Assembly (NCBI GenBank): GCA_031275145.1
Contig: JAISPE010000388.1
Span: 1 to 5,255, forward strand
Source of the DNA: Prevotellaceae bacterium
GTDB lineage: Bacteria > Bacteroidota > Bacteroidia > Bacteroidales > UBA932
Reading direction: 5' to 3'
Length of the DNA: 5,255 nt
The position numbers and the translations under genes were made by a program. Below are positions 5,056-5,255 of the stretch, piece after piece (the stretch's first letter is position 1; each line of letters opens with the position of its first letter). The notes beneath the pieces are model-generated. The model was given only the letters and a program-made list of their open reading frames with translations. It searched no databases and was not told where the DNA came from.

Positions 5056-5100
5056 ATGGGGTTAAATCCGCGCATCTTGATAAAGGCTTTTTGCAATATT

Positions 5101-5125
5101 TTTCCGGCAAGCGCGGTAGCGGAAA
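5101..5125 (-). terminator. Small hairpin after the right-edge gene, weak terminator candidate
   Basis: TTTCCG (5101-5106) and CGGAAA (5120-5125) form a 6-bp stem with a 13-nt loop, 13 bases past the stop of the right-edge - strand gene. No T run follows on the - strand, so intrinsic termination is doubtful. Confidence 0.2.
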
Positions 5126-5138
5126 GCGGGAAAACCAT

Positions 5139-5255
5139 TCAGCTGACCGAATATTCCAGTCCGTTATTTTTAACAAAATCGAGCATTTCCGGAGTGATTC
5201 CTATCCTGTATTTTCGGGAAAACAAATCTACCGAGATACTTTTTTTATGGTCGAT
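5139..5255 (-). CDS. C-terminal 38 codons of an unidentified protein, cut by the window edge
   Basis: An open - strand frame enters at 5255 and ends with TGA at 5141-5139. The visible part includes ISVDLFSRKYRIGITPEML (about residues 6-24), then DFVKNNGLEYSVS at the end. It reads as genuine coding sequence: balanced composition, alternating strand-like and helix-like segments, and codon use like the other - strand genes. I do not recognise the family from the tail alone. It lies just outside the repeat cluster (83 bp from its right end) and is co-directional with the DUF488 operon, but about 550 bp of repeats lie between, so it is unlikely to share a transcript. Confidence 0.6.
   Translation of the reverse strand: MDHKKSISVDLFSRKYRIGITPEMLDFVKNNGLEYSVS

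Larger units (their letters stand above)
4679..5058. repeat. Composite inverted-repeat cluster with CGTCATTG-type ends, possibly a MITE- or REP-like element
   Basis: The region is bounded by CGTCGTCATTG (4679-4689) and CAATGATGATG (5048-5058), which are inverted repeats apart from two transition differences. Inside are at least seven further inverted repeats and no convincing intact gene. CGTCATTGCG (4682-4691) also pairs with CGTGATGACG (4720-4729), with two wobbles. CCCGAAC (4766-4772) pairs with GTTCGGG (4785-4791). A longer imperfect stem joins TCGGGGATA (about 4788-4796) with TATCCCCGA (4862-4870), enclosing two triloop hairpins. Short open frames in this stretch appear to be repeat-derived. 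CGTCATTG...GAAGCAATCC repeats are familiar as dispersed palindromes in many bacteria, but copy number here cannot be judged from one window. Confidence 0.6.

Noticed and set aside
4896..5138. - strand open frame of 80 codons, with an overlapping one at 4982-5176
   Set aside because: Both run through the CGTCATTG...GAAGCAATCC palindrome and look like repeat translations; the second also overlaps the right-edge gene in another frame.

Overview
This window looks like a chromosomal segment of a member of the Bacteroidota, probably Bacteroidales. The signs are two promoter candidates of the TAnnTTTG type used by the Bacteroidetes primary sigma factor, weak or absent Shine-Dalgarno sequences, a tmRNA without an encoded CCA, and a respiratory-type protein carrying a SUMF1/FGE-like domain. 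The species cannot be named from the sequence.

Layout. Positions 1-91 are the 3' end of tmRNA (ssrA). After an AT-rich gap comes an AT-rich orphan gene on the + strand (319-921) that I do not recognise. It converges on a large - strand gene (1002-2558) encoding a membrane-anchored tetraheme cytochrome of the NapC/NrfH type fused to a C-terminal SUMF1/FGE-like domain. This gene has its own promoter and a set of phased direct repeats upstream. Positions 2702-2875 hold a + strand coding remnant that resembles the C-terminus of a type IIG/Eco57I-like DNA methyltransferase. It directly abuts the 3' end of a two-gene - strand operon (4582 down to 2876). That operon encodes a two-domain DUF488 protein and, 3 nt downstream, a conserved-looking protein of unknown function. 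Its promoter sits so close to the ATG that the mRNA is probably leaderless.

Positions 4606-5138 hold no convincing intact gene. They contain a dense cluster of inverted repeats bounded by CGTCATTG-type ends. Within it are four 17-nt triloop hairpins whose stems differ by compensatory changes. A short truncated coding remnant lies at its left edge, and the C-terminal 38 codons of an unidentified - strand gene run off the right edge.

How the genes relate. The cytochrome-FGE protein would act at the outer face of the inner membrane in quinol-linked electron transfer (inferred). The DUF488 pair looks like a self-contained cytosolic module next to the debris of a restriction-modification-type gene, which would fit an eroded defence or accessory locus (inferred). 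The strongest leads are the cytochrome-FGE fusion, the DUF488 operon with its leaderless promoter, and the covarying triloop hairpins.
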